The position numbers and the translations under genes are program-made. A DNA stretch of 36,737 nucleotides from Bacteroidota bacterium (GTDB taxonomy: Bacteria > Bacteroidota > Bacteroidia > NS11-12g > UBA955): contig JAEUUL010000031.1 of NCBI GenBank assembly GCA_016787485.1, positions 1 through 36,737 on the forward strand, in the 5' to 3' direction. Positions 1 to 7,452 of this stretch are shown piece by piece. Position 1 is the first letter of the stretch. Each line of letters opens with the position of its first letter. The notes under the pieces are model-generated. The model searched no databases. It was not told where the DNA came from and worked only from the letters and a program-made list of their open reading frames with translations.

Positions 1-16
1 ACAGAAGGCCAGCTTA

Positions 17-141
17 TAACATCGGTTTGGCAAAAGTGGCGGTTCAGTGCTTCGTATGACAGTTTTTCGTAAATTTGAAGTGTGTGCTTCGTATGAACAT
101 TTGTGGTAAAATCGCCACCTTCGCCAAGCCGCAAACCGTTA
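17..141. repeat. Imperfect inverted-repeat (hairpin) element with internal 13-bp direct repeats
   Basis: The arms TAAC-ATC-GGTTT-GGC (17-31) and GTGGCG (36-41) pair with CGCCAC (113-118), GCC (123-125) and AAACC-GTTA (133-141). The 3-nt ATC (21-23) on the left and a 7-nt stretch (126-132) on the right bulge out. Positions 29-41 against the reverse complement of 113-125 match at 11 of 13. Between the arms an identical 13-mer, GTGCTTCGTATGA, occurs at 47-59 and 84-96. There is no ORF. The ends (TAAC and GTTA) and bulged stem loosely recall integron attC sites and dispersed hairpin elements of Bacteroidota intergenic DNA, but the attC core consensus is not met. Function unknown. Confidence 0.55.
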
Positions 142-198
142 AAATAATACACAATCCTTTCAAACACATAATATTGTAACCCTCTTTCAATGTAACCC

Positions 199-582
199 AT
201 GACCCACGAACCCGAAAACAACCTTACCCAACAAACCCTGGCTGCTGTGGACCGCTTCAATGCAGCATTTAACAACCACGATGTGGATGCCGTGATGCAG
301 GCCATGACGGAAGACTGTGTGTTTGAAAGCACCAATCCGCCACCGGATGGGGCCCGGGTGGTGGGACAGGCCGCTGTGCGGGCTTTCTGGACGCAGTTTT
401 TTCAGACCAATCCCGATGCCTTTTTTGAAGCCGAGGACATATTTGCCAGCGGCAACCGCTGTGTGGTGCGCTGGACTTACCGCAAAATGAAAAACGGTGA
501 ACCCTGGCACCTGCGTGGGGTGGATGTGTTCCGCGTGGAAAACGGCAAGGTGGCCGAGAAACTGGCCTATGTGAAAGGGTGA
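199..582 (+). CDS. NTF2-like / SnoaL-like domain protein
   Basis: A 127-residue single-domain protein with the pattern of the NTF2-like (ketosteroid isomerase/SnoaL) superfamily. An N-terminal helix (AAVDRFNAAFNNHDVDAVM) is followed by DCVFESTNPPPDGARVVG, then a Trp/Phe-rich helix (VRAFWTQFF), and paired beta strands ending in LRGVDVFRVENGKVAEKLAY. The family forms a cone-shaped pocket used by small-molecule isomerases, hydrolases and binding proteins, so the substrate cannot be read from sequence. There is no signal peptide, so it is probably cytoplasmic. It stands alone: upstream is only the hairpin element, and downstream the TetR gene converges on it after about 40 bp. No clear -7 box precedes it; an 8-bp direct repeat TGTAACCC (175-182 and 191-198) lies immediately before the start. 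Confidence 0.85.
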   Translation: MTHEPENNLTQQTLAAVDRFNAAFNNHDVDAVMQAMTEDCVFESTNPPPDGARVVGQAAVRAFWTQFFQTNPDAFFEAEDIFASGNRCVVRWTYRKMKNGEPWHLRGVDVFRVENGKVAEKLAYVKG

Positions 583-624
583 TGCCTGTGGGTTGCCCGC
601 CCAAAACATGAACATATTCTTACT

Positions 625-1269
625 TTAGCTGGCATCAGGTTCCAGTATTACACGCATTCCTTCCCATTGTTTTAAACCAGTGGGTGTAAGATAAGGTGCC
701 AATAACCGGCCAATCATTGCAACATAATGCCGGATCTGGGCGCTGGAATCCAGATGCTGCAATGAAACACGGGCTTCTGACAACCAAAACCGGGCTACGA
801 GGGCTATGGCCGAAACTAAAAATGCAGCTTCCTGACTGCCTATGGGTTGCACATATCCCCGCGAGATAAGGGTTTGAATATTGGCACGCAGCGCGGAATT
901 TCTGTCATTCTGGGTCTTTTTATACCGTTCTGCCATTCTGGGGTTTTGTTCCATGAGATGTACAAAACTCAAAAGCAGACACCGGTATTGAATGTGATTG
1001 CGAAATACCATCTGAAATTTTTCAAGGAAGGAGGCAACGGTCAATTCCGAATCATCCAGAACAATTTTTGAATTGGCCTGATTCAGGTCCAGAGAAAGTC
1101 TGTAGACCAGGTCGTCTTTTTTGGGGAAGTAATAGGTAATGTTGCTGACCCGCATCCCCAGGGCGGCGGCTAGCTCCCGCATTCCCACATACTCCACACC
1201 CTTCTCATTGAACATTTCAAGGGCTTTGGCAACAATTTTTTCTTCTGTGGTTTCCAAGGTTTTGGACAT
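625..1269 (-). CDS. TetR/AcrR-family transcriptional regulator
   Basis: A 214-residue one-component repressor. The N-terminal helix-turn-helix (about residues 7-55) has the family pattern KALEMFNEKGVEYVGMRELA followed by LGMRVSNITYYFPKKDDLV. The remaining all-helical part is the ligand-binding and dimerisation domain, which is not conserved enough to name a ligand. It is divergent from the cupin gene with only 26 bp between start codons. Those 26 bp and its own first codons hold a perfect 17-bp palindrome overlapping both promoters, so autorepression and repression of the cupin gene are very likely. Its -7 box TAAATTTG (1281 to 1274) lies 4 nt before the ATG, predicting an almost leaderless mRNA. 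Confidence 0.93.
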   Translation of the reverse strand: MSKTLETTEEKIVAKALEMFNEKGVEYVGMRELAAALGMRVSNITYYFPKKDDLVYRLSLDLNQANSKIVLDDSELTVASFLEKFQMVFRNHIQYRCLLLSFVHLMEQNPRMAERYKKTQNDRNSALRANIQTLISRGYVQPIGSQEAAFLVSAIALVARFWLSEARVSLQHLDSSAQIRHYVAMIGRLLAPYLTPTGLKQWEGMRVILEPDAS

Positions 1270-1277
1270 TGTCCAAA
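1261..1277. promoter_or_regulatory. TetR operator: perfect 17-bp palindrome
   Basis: TTTGGACA-T-TGTCCAAA, two perfect 8-bp arms around one base. It covers the TetR start codon (1267-1269) and most of that gene's -7 box, and its first four bases are the TTTG -33 box of the cupin promoter. A dimeric TetR protein bound here would block both genes. The palindrome is seen directly; the binding is inferred from position and family. Confidence 0.8.
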
Positions 1278-1291
1278 TTTACGTATTTTTG
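1261..1291 (+). promoter_or_regulatory. Cupin gene promoter (-33 TTTG, -7 TATTTTTG)
   Basis: TTTG at 1261-1264, 19 bp, then TATTTTTG at 1284-1291, a full match to the Bacteroidota TTTG-N19-TAnnTTTG promoter. The ATG is at 1296, so transcription should begin at or next to the start codon. Confidence 0.8.
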
Positions 1292-1307
1292 TTGAATGAT
1301 GAGTCAA
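1274..1307 (-). promoter_or_regulatory. TetR gene promoter (-7 TAAATTTG)
   Basis: On the minus strand TAAATTTG occupies 1281 to 1274, 4 nt before the ATG at 1269. A TTG at 1307 to 1305 gives a 23-bp spacer. It overlaps the opposing cupin promoter. Confidence 0.65.
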
Positions 1308-1862
1308 GCATGGAAACCCAACTATCCACATACGATCGAGAACTGTGTGGGTGAAATAATCATTTTCAAGTCTGCTGAACCCACTGAAGCAGGTGAAAAA
1401 GTGCTGGTCGAAGCCCACTGCAAACCCAACGCAGGACCTGCAATGCACACACACCATTTGCAAGATGAGGAACTGACAGTTGTGTCCGGAAAAATGGGCT
1501 ATCAGATTCCCGGGCAGGCGCCCAGGGTGGCACAAGCCGGCGAAACAGTGCTTTTCAAACGCGGTACGCCGCACAAGTTTTGGGCTGAGGGTGAAGAGAA
1601 CCTGCATTGCACGGGGTGGATAGAGCCTGCGCACAATGTTGTTTATTTTCTCAGTGCAGTGTATGCGGCACAAAAAAAATCCGGAAAAGGGGAACCGGAA
1701 CCTTTTGATGGAGCCTGGCTGCTCACTAATTATAAAGGAGAATATGATATGCCGGAAATACCCATGTTTGTGAAAAAGGTGATTTTCCCTGTTACTGTAT
1801 TTATTGGCAAACTCTTGGGTAAATACAAACATTTCAGCAACGCCCCATCTCCCCTGAACTAA
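1296..1862 (+). CDS. Cupin domain protein under TetR control
   Basis: A 188-residue protein with one conserved cupin barrel. Motif 1 is AMHTHHLQDEELTVVSG (metal-ligand candidates His51, His53, Glu58, with Gly65 closing the motif) and motif 2 is AGETVLFKRGTPHKFW (His93), so a metal-binding site looks intact. The C-terminal third carries a hydrophobic/basic stretch (KKVIFPVTVFIGKLLGKY, about 160-177) that may touch the membrane. The start is ATG-ATG; either Met could be used, and the first sits 4 nt after the -7 box. Cupins beside divergent TetR genes often handle or sense a small molecule that also relieves the repressor, but the substrate here is unknown. Confidence 0.88.
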   Translation: MMSQAWKPNYPHTIENCVGEIIIFKSAEPTEAGEKVLVEAHCKPNAGPAMHTHHLQDEELTVVSGKMGYQIPGQAPRVAQAGETVLFKRGTPHKFWAEGEENLHCTGWIEPAHNVVYFLSAVYAAQKKSGKGEPEPFDGAWLLTNYKGEYDMPEIPMFVKKVIFPVTVFIGKLLGKYKHFSNAPSPLN

Positions 1863-2064
1863 GAAACTGCGGTAAGCTTACCGGAATTATGTATTCTGCA
1901 ATGGCGTGAATCCGGAATAGATGGCGGTGATGAATCACGCTTGGGCTCAACTATTTCAGGCCAGCATGTTTGAGAACACCAGAAGGTAAAATACGGAAAA
2001 TCGGGAAGCCAACCGTTCCTTGATAGATGTTTATTTGCATGACCAAAGGTGCGAAAAGAACGAG

Positions 2065-2415
2065 ATGAAAACAGAAAGAATCTACAGACTGGTGTTTGGC
2101 AGTGTATACCCCTTGTATATTAAAAAAGTAGAATCCAAAGGGCGCAGCAAAGAGGAACTCGATACAGTTATCTGTTGGCTTACGGGGTATGACAAGGATT
2201 CCCTGCAGGCACAGATTGTGAATCGCTGTGACTTTGAGACCTTTTTTGCGCAGGCCCCTGCCCTGAATCCCAATGCCTCAAAAATTACCGGTGTAATCTG
2301 CGGGTATCGTGTGGAGGAGATTGAGGATCCCGTGATACAGAAAATGCGCTATCTCGATAAGCTGGTGGATGAACTGGCCAAAGGGCGGGCCATGGAGAAA
2401 ATTCTAAGGCAATAA
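2065..2415 (+). CDS. DUF2200 family protein
   Basis: A 116-residue protein recognised by the DUF2200 pattern: MKTERIYRLVFGSVYPLYIK, then VICWLTGYD, DFETFFAQAP, NPNASKITGVICGYRVEEIE and a basic helical end (LDKLVDELAKGRAMEKIL). It is nearly colinear with the family's usual length when translation starts at the ATG at 2065. An in-frame upstream start at 2020 would add 15 residues unlike the family, so I reject it. The family has no assigned biochemical role; it is small, soluble and widely but sporadically distributed. The 202 bp before it (1863-2064) hold no ORF, hairpin or strong promoter that I can see. Confidence 0.9.
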   Translation: MKTERIYRLVFGSVYPLYIKKVESKGRSKEELDTVICWLTGYDKDSLQAQIVNRCDFETFFAQAPALNPNASKITGVICGYRVEEIEDPVIQKMRYLDKLVDELAKGRAMEKILRQ

Positions 2416-2503
2416 AGTGCTCCCAAAATGGGTACGGAACTTTTTCGTGCGAACCCGCCGGCAGGCTAATCGTTGAAAATCAAAGCTGCTATGGGGCAAA
2501 AGT

Positions 2504-2520
2504 CAGGGAAAATTTCCCTG
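2504..2520. promoter_or_regulatory. Perfect 17-bp palindrome upstream of the desaturase promoter
   Basis: CAGGGAAA-A-TTTCCCTG, two 8-bp arms around one base. Its centre is about 59 bp before the predicted transcription start of the desaturase gene, a usual place for an activator or repressor site. It could also be a hairpin in the 3' region of the preceding DUF2200 transcript, but no T-tract follows. Confidence 0.5.
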
Positions 2521-2556
2521 TACCCTGAATCACTTAAAAGTAACTCCTGCAAGTGT

Positions 2557-2564
2557 TACCTTTG
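2557..2564 (+). promoter_or_regulatory. Desaturase -7 box
   Basis: TACCTTTG, a full match to TAnnTTTG, 6 nt before the ATG at 2571. No clear -33 TTTG is visible, which fits dependence on an activator. The box excludes the in-frame GTG at 2553 as a start. Confidence 0.75.
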
Positions 2565-2570
2565 CGTTTT

Positions 2571-3650
2571 ATGCCCAAACCAGCCATACAATTTCCGCGT
2601 ACAGAGGGAAATCGCTTTTTCCAGGAGTTGCGCACCGAGGTTGACACGTGGTTTCGCAGCCGTGGCGTAGCCAAAACCGGAGACATCCGCTTGTATTTCA
2701 AAACAGCTGTGATCGTTTTGTTTACTCCCCTGTTATTTGTGCTTGCTCTGTGGACCGGATTGCCGGTATGGGCTTCCATACTCTGCTTCGGTCTGATGGG
2801 CTTGGGGCATGCACTGGCAGGATTCAATATCATGCATGATGCCTGCCATGGTGCGTTCCATGCAAACCCAAAGGTGAACAATTTCATGGGCGATATCCTG
2901 AGCCTGATGGGCAGTACCGCCTATTTCTGGAAAGTGCAGCACAATGTCATTCACCACACTTACACCAATATTGACCATTTGGATGCCGACATCGGGAAAT
3001 GGCCCGTCATGCGCATGGCACCGGGTCAAAAACGTTTATTCCACCACCGGTTTCAGGCCATTTACATGTTTCCGTTGTATGCCATCAGTACCCTTTGGTG
3101 GTTATTGATCAATGATTTTATCAAGTACTTCAGCGGCAAACTGTATGAACATGATATTCCAAAGATGTCCCTGAAACAGCATCTGTTGTTCTGGATCACC
3201 AAAATCCTGTATGTTTCGGTTTACCTGGTTCTTCCCTTATGGGTGCTGGGCATCGGACCGGGAATTGCAGGTTTTTTGGCACTGCATCTTGTTCTGGGTC
3301 TAACCATGTCGTTGGTTTTTCAGTTGGCCCATGTGGTGGAAGATGCCAGTTTTCAGGAAGGCAAAATGGGAGAGCCCCGCACGATGGAACAGGAATGGGC
3401 GGTGATGCAGGTTACCAGCACTGCCGATTTTGGCACGCGGAGCCCGTTCTTAACCTGGATGCTTGGTGGTCTCAACTTTCAGGTGGAACATCATTTGTTT
3501 CCCCAGATAAGCCATGTTCATTACCCGGACATCCACCCTATTGTAGTTTCGGTGTGCAAGCGGTTTGGCGTTCCTTTCAATGAATTTGACAGCATGGGAG
3601 AAGCCTTCACCAGCCATGTTCGTCATATGAGTGAAATGGGGAAAGGGTAA
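2571..3650 (+). CDS. Membrane fatty acid desaturase (front-end type)
   Basis: A 359-residue di-iron membrane desaturase that inserts a cis double bond into acyl chains of lipids or acyl-CoA. The three histidine boxes are intact: HDACH (residues 88-92), HNVIHH (123-128) and QVEHH (304-308). The Gln in the third box is the mark of front-end (delta-5/delta-6-like) desaturases, although no cytochrome b5 domain is fused to the N-terminus, so electrons must come from a separate ferredoxin or cytochrome. Hydrophobic stretches at about 45-90 and 185-260 are the membrane segments. The start is chosen from the -7 box 6 nt upstream. The regiospecificity cannot be read from sequence. It stands alone, convergent with the glycosyltransferase gene, and is probably regulated through the palindrome at 2504-2520. 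Confidence 0.93.
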   Translation: MPKPAIQFPRTEGNRFFQELRTEVDTWFRSRGVAKTGDIRLYFKTAVIVLFTPLLFVLALWTGLPVWASILCFGLMGLGHALAGFNIMHDACHGAFHANPKVNNFMGDILSLMGSTAYFWKVQHNVIHHTYTNIDHLDADIGKWPVMRMAPGQKRLFHHRFQAIYMFPLYAISTLWWLLINDFIKYFSGKLYEHDIPKMSLKQHLLFWITKILYVSVYLVLPLWVLGIGPGIAGFLALHLVLGLTMSLVFQLAHVVEDASFQEGKMGEPRTMEQEWAVMQVTSTADFGTRSPFLTWMLGGLNFQVEHHLFPQISHVHYPDIHPIVVSVCKRFGVPFNEFDSMGEAFTSHVRHMSEMGKG

Positions 3651-3693
3651 AACCGGGCTTTACCTGAACCTGATTTGTATCAGACCCTGCAGG

Positions 3694-5169
3694 TTATTCC
3701 TTTGCTTTGACCTTTAGAAAAACCCGCACGTCATAAATACTGTCCGCTTCAGAAGGAAAGTATTTCAATTCGTGGTACTCACTCAGCGTGCGCAATTTTT
3801 CCAGTGGCATAGGGGCATCGCGGCGTGCATGAAAATTGTCCCAGATCATCACCGAGGAGTCGGGCAGCCAATCTTTGCCCGGCCGGGTATCCAGGCTCCA
3901 TATATAATACGTTCCCGCTTTTTCACCACCCCAGGGATCAAGATCCAGCTTTTCATTCAGATAGGGTAACTGATGCAGCAACGTATGATGTTGCAATCCT
4001 TGCTCACGGATAAACTGCACTGCTTTGCCCACATTGGCCTCCCCGGGAAAACCGGGAATGGATGCTTCCTTTTTCCAGGGATAGGGCATGGCAGCTCCCG
4101 GATACAGGGTAAGCATGAGTACCACCAGGACCCCGGCTACCAGAACGCGGTTCAGATTTTTAATGTCTATTGAAAAAATCTTGTGCAGGGCATACTGGGC
4201 CAGCAGCGCAGCAGCAGGTGCTACGGCATAAAACACGCGCAAAATACCATGTGTTCCCAATGACCCTTTCCATATTAGGTAGCTGTGCGCAAGAAAAAAG
4301 GATACAAACAGAGGCGCGAGCAACCAGAAACTGTATAAACTTTTCTCTTCCGGAGTTTTGCGTTTGAGCCAATGTACCGCATGCACAGCAAGTATACAAA
4401 GGGCAAGCAGCAGCAGGCCACTCACCACCGGACCGGTAATGCGGCGCTGATTCTGTGCATAATGAAAAAAACTGTCGGTATAGGTAGGCAGGTCATTGTT
4501 CATACCTGCAGCGATATAAGGGTTGGCTTTAATGATCCAGTCCCATTCCCGGAAAACGGCAAAACCCAGGATAGCAAAAGCAAGGGTACCAGTAAGCAAC
4601 CATGGAAGCCATTTCCATTTTCTGCGGGCAGCCAGATAGACCAGCACGGCGGCAAGCAACACAAACCCCTCCGACCGGAAATAGGGAAGAAAGGATGCCA
4701 GAATGGCGGCCGCCAGATACCGGTTACTGGCAAAAAGGTAACATACCACAACAAGGACCAGGGCTGTTATCGGTTCAGTAAGTCCTGAGATTGTATTTGC
4801 AAAGACAATGGGCTGAAACAAAAACAGTGCTGCTGCCAGCCAGGGACGTTGCATACCCAGGCGCCGGGCACACAAATAACAGATCCATGCGGTAGCCAGT
4901 GCACACAATATGTTGAACACGTAAATACCACTGATGCCGAAACGGGCAAACGGAATGGCGGGCAGGGTAAAAAGGGTTTTGCCCCATTGGTCCATAAGGA
5001 GAATGGGGTGATCTACAGCCCATCTGGCGAAAAGATAATGGTTCCAGGAATCCTGACCGCCTGCAGGCCACTCGGCACGAAACCATACTGCCAGCAAAAG
5101 TGCCAGACCAGCTATGATTACAAGGAGAGCAGCTCCGCTGTTTTTTACATTCCGGCGGGAAAACGGCAT
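3694..5169 (-). CDS. GT-C fold polytopic membrane glycosyltransferase-like protein
   Basis: A 491-residue protein with about eleven membrane helices and an exposed C-terminal tail of about 120 residues. The first external loop holds GGQDSWNHYLFARWAVDHP, the acidic DxxxHY-type motif that positions the polyprenyl-phosphate sugar donor in GT39/GT83-like enzymes. Later loops hold GLTEPITALV and YFRSEGFV, also typical of this fold. It is likely to transfer a lipid-linked sugar on the periplasmic side of the inner membrane; acceptor and sugar are unknown. It is a single-gene transcript: the -7 box TATTTTCG lies 4 nt before the ATG. The desaturase converges on it with a 43-bp gap. Confidence 0.8.
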   Translation of the reverse strand: MPFSRRNVKNSGAALLVIIAGLALLLAVWFRAEWPAGGQDSWNHYLFARWAVDHPILLMDQWGKTLFTLPAIPFARFGISGIYVFNILCALATAWICYLCARRLGMQRPWLAAALFLFQPIVFANTISGLTEPITALVLVVVCYLFASNRYLAAAILASFLPYFRSEGFVLLAAVLVYLAARRKWKWLPWLLTGTLAFAILGFAVFREWDWIIKANPYIAAGMNNDLPTYTDSFFHYAQNQRRITGPVVSGLLLLALCILAVHAVHWLKRKTPEEKSLYSFWLLAPLFVSFFLAHSYLIWKGSLGTHGILRVFYAVAPAAALLAQYALHKIFSIDIKNLNRVLVAGVLVVLMLTLYPGAAMPYPWKKEASIPGFPGEANVGKAVQFIREQGLQHHTLLHQLPYLNEKLDLDPWGGEKAGTYYIWSLDTRPGKDWLPDSSVMIWDNFHARRDAPMPLEKLRTLSEYHELKYFPSEADSIYDVRVFLKVKAKE

Positions 5170-5173
5170 TGGG

Positions 5174-5204
5174 CGAAAATAGGGCCTTTCCTCAAAAGAA
5201 AGGC
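5174..5204 (-). promoter_or_regulatory. Glycosyltransferase promoter with adjoining 7-bp inverted repeat
   Basis: On the minus strand the -7 box TATTTTCG runs 5181 to 5174, 4 nt before the ATG at 5169. Directly upstream GCCTTTC (5184-5190) and GAAAGGC (5198-5204) form a perfect inverted repeat with a 7-nt spacer, a possible operator. Confidence 0.55.
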
Positions 5205-5244
5205 GCAGAGAGTGAAGAGTTTAAAAAAACACTTCATACAGCTA

Positions 5245-5264
5245 TAAAAAATCCGGTTGGCCGG
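5245..5264 (-). terminator. Weak candidate terminator after leucine dehydrogenase
   Basis: On the minus strand CCGG-CCAA-CCGG (5264 to 5253) is followed by A and then a run of six T. The stem is only 4 bp, so this is tentative. Confidence 0.35.
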
Positions 5265-5273
5265 GCAAGCGAA

Positions 5274-6374
5274 TCAATACGTGCTGTGCACACGCATCAT
5301 GTCATGGATGCGTTTTTCAGCCAGCTGAATGGCCGCAAGCTGGGTATTGATATGTTTTTCCGCTGCCAGATTGTAAATATCAAGAATGGTATTGTAGATA
5401 TTCTCTGTCTGTGCCATGGCGCGTTCACGCACGTATCCGGTATATTCACTATACACGTTAATCAATCCACCTGCATTGATAACAAAGTCTGGTGCATAGT
5501 AAATACCGCGGGACTTTATCATATCGCCGTGCACGGTTTCATCTTCAAGTTGGTTGTTGGCGGCACCCGCCACAATCTGGCATTTCAGTCGTGAAATGGT
5601 ATCGGTATTCAGGATGGCACCCAAAGCACAAGGGGCAAAAATGTCTACATCCAGGTCAATCATATCATCGCCGCTTACCGGAATGGCGCCGTAATGACCT
5701 GCGGCTTTCAGGTTGCTCTCATTGATGTCTGACACATACAACCGGGCTCCTTCTTTGTGCAGCAGTTCCAGCAGGTGCATACCCACTTTACCCACTCCCA
5801 TTACCGCAACTGCTTTGCCTTCCAGGCTGTCATTGCCCCAGGCTGCTTTGGCACTGGCTTTCATGCCCATATAGGTACCATAGGCGGTAACAGGAGAAGG
5901 GTCTCCTCCCCCACCCATAGATTCCGGCAAACCCACAACATGGTCGGTTTCCATTTTCACATATTCCATGTCGCGGGTGGTAGTTCCCACATCTTCGGCG
6001 GTGATGTACTTGCCACTCAGGTTCTCTACAAAGCGGCCAAATTTGCGCATCAGGGCCTCGCTTTTGTGTTTTGAGGGGTCACCAATGATAACCGCTTTGG
6101 CTCCACCCAGATTCAGACCGGCTACAGAAGCTTTATAGGTCATACCACGACTGAGACGCATGGCATCGCGGATTGCATCCTTTTCATGGGCATAGGTCCA
6201 CATGCGTGTTCCGCCCAAGCCCGGGCCCAGTACGGTGTTATGAATCGCGATGATTGCCTTTAAACCCGTATGGTTGTCCTGGCAAAAAACGATTTGTTCA
6301 TGATCAGTAGATTCAAGTCCGGCAAACAGGTCATAGACAGTTCCGGATGCGTTTTGGGTCTGCACGTCAGCCAT
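5274..6374 (-). CDS. ldh: Leucine dehydrogenase (Glu/Leu/Phe/Val dehydrogenase family)
   Basis: A 366-residue NAD-dependent oxidative deaminase of branched-chain amino acids (leucine to 4-methyl-2-oxopentanoate plus ammonia). The glycine-rich GPGLGGTRMW motif, Lys81 (MTYKASVAGLNLGG), Lys93 (GGAKAV) and Asp128 (ITAEDVGT) fall at a constant offset of +13 from the known Bacillus-type leucine dehydrogenase residues Lys68, Lys80 and Asp115, so the catalytic set is complete. The Rossmann motif VMGVGKVG is near residue 190. The length matches leucine dehydrogenase rather than glutamate dehydrogenase. It has its own promoter (TATCTTTG, 6396 to 6389) after the metH terminator, so it is probably a separate transcript. 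It probably feeds branched-chain amino acid breakdown or iso-fatty-acid precursors. Confidence 0.92.
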   Translation of the reverse strand: MADVQTQNASGTVYDLFAGLESTDHEQIVFCQDNHTGLKAIIAIHNTVLGPGLGGTRMWTYAHEKDAIRDAMRLSRGMTYKASVAGLNLGGAKAVIIGDPSKHKSEALMRKFGRFVENLSGKYITAEDVGTTTRDMEYVKMETDHVVGLPESMGGGGDPSPVTAYGTYMGMKASAKAAWGNDSLEGKAVAVMGVGKVGMHLLELLHKEGARLYVSDINESNLKAAGHYGAIPVSGDDMIDLDVDIFAPCALGAILNTDTISRLKCQIVAGAANNQLEDETVHGDMIKSRGIYYAPDFVINAGGLINVYSEYTGYVRERAMAQTENIYNTILDIYNLAAEKHINTQLAAIQLAEKRIHDMMRVHSTY

Positions 6375-6388
6375 TAGAAATAAAGGTG

Positions 6389-6396
6389 CAAAGATA
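6389..6396 (-). promoter_or_regulatory. Leucine dehydrogenase -7 box
   Basis: Minus-strand TATCTTTG (6396 to 6389), a full TAnnTTTG match, 14 nt before the ATG at 6374. Confidence 0.7.
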
Positions 6397-6409
6397 AGGT
6401 TTGAAAAGC

Positions 6410-6430
6410 AAAAAAAGCGGGTTTTACCCG
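6410..6430 (-). terminator. Intrinsic terminator of the homocysteine methyltransferase gene
   Basis: On the minus strand the stem CGGGT-AAA-ACCCG (6430 to 6418) is followed by C and a run of seven T (6416 to 6410). It begins 5 nt after the metH-domain stop codon and separates that gene from leucine dehydrogenase. Confidence 0.75.
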
Positions 6431-6435
6431 ATACC

Positions 6436-7452
6436 TCAAATTGCTTCTAAAACCGGCACCTGACGGGGAGAATGATGCGCTGCAACTGCTGCTATGGCCG
6501 CGATATGTTCCGGTGTTGTTCCGCAGCAACCACCCACAATGTTAACCAAACCGTGGCTGCACCAGTCGTTGAAAACGGCGGCCATATTCTCAGGTGTATC
6601 GTCATACTCTCCAAACTCATTTGGGAGTCCGGCATTCGGGTAACAACTGATATAAGTCCATGCACAGCGGCTCAGTTCTTCAAGAAACGGCCTCATCTGG
6701 CTTGCACCCAGGGCACAATTGAGACCTACGGACAGTAAATCAGCATGGGAAACTGAATTCCAGAATGCTTCCGGGGTTTGTCCGCTTAGCGTGCGGCCAG
6801 AATTGTCTGCAATGGTGCCACTGGCCATTACCGGGATATCCAGACCAAGTTCATCCTTGATTTCATTGATGGCAAAGAGGGCAATTTTGCAGTTGAGGGT
6901 ATCGAATGCAGTTTCCACCAGCAGCAAATCCACGCCAGCATGCACAAGGGACAGCACTTGTTCGCGGTAGCAGTCTTTCAACTCATCGAAGCTGATGGCA
7001 CGGAAGCCCGGATTGTTTACGTCCGGACTCAGGCTTGTTGTTTTATTGGTGGGGCCTATACTGCCAGCGACAAAACGCGGCTTCTCCGGGTTGTTTGCGG
7101 TATACTCGTCTGCAGCTTTGCGGGCCAGCATCACAGCGGCAGTATTCAATTCCTCCACCAGATGCTCCATGTGGTAATCACCCATTGAAACCCGGTTGGC
7201 ATTGAACGTATTGGTTTCCAGTATGTCGGCACCTGCCTCCAGAAATTGGCGGTGAATATCCAGAATGATCTGGGGCTGGGTTAATACAAGAAGGTCATTG
7301 TTTCCTTTAAGGGGAGATTCCCAGGCCGCAAATGCATTGCCTCTGTAATCCTCTTCGGTGAGTTTATGCTTTTGAATCATGGTGCCCATAGCGCCATCTA
7401 TCACCATAATCCGGTCTTTCAGGATATTGTGGATCTGTTCTGCTCTGCTCAT
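6436..7452 (-). CDS. Homocysteine S-methyltransferase domain (stand-alone MetH N-terminal module)
   Basis: A 338-residue TIM barrel matching the first module of cobalamin-dependent methionine synthase: DGAMGTMIQ, the sequence [36 protein letters not shown], and the zinc-binding cysteines Cys246 (LNCALG), Cys309 and Cys310 ([10 protein letters not shown]). It binds homocysteine and would take a methyl group from methylcobalamin. The folate, cobalamin and reactivation modules that complete MetH are absent; several Bacteroidota encode them as a separate protein, which is not in this window. The start at 7452 is the MetH-like Met; upstream in-frame sequence lies inside the preceding gene and is rejected. 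The ATG overlaps the upstream TGA by 4 bp (ATGA), so translation is coupled. A terminator follows at once. Confidence 0.9.
   Translation of the reverse strand: MSRAEQIHNILKDRIMVIDGAMGTMIQKHKLTEEDYRGNAFAAWESPLKGNNDLLVLTQPQIILDIHRQFLEAGADILETNTFNANRVSMGDYHMEHLVEELNTAAVMLARKAADEYTANNPEKPRFVAGSIGPTNKTTSLSPDVNNPGFRAISFDELKDCYREQVLSLVHAGVDLLLVETAFDTLNCKIALFAINEIKDELGLDIPVMASGTIADNSGRTLSGQTPEAFWNSVSHADLLSVGLNCALGASQMRPFLEELSRCAWTYISCYPNAGLPNEFGEYDDTPENMAAVFNDWCSHGLVNIVGGCCGTTPEHIAAIAAVAAHHSPRQVPVLEAI

Noticed and set aside
17..141. Integron attC site
   Set aside because: The outer ends give AAC and GTT in the right orientation, but the flanking RYYY/RRRY bases are not matched, and no integrase or cassette array is present.
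1170..1832. 220-residue minus-strand frame across the TetR-cupin junction
   Set aside because: It lies opposite the whole cupin domain and in another frame of the TetR gene; the known protein motifs are in the other frames.
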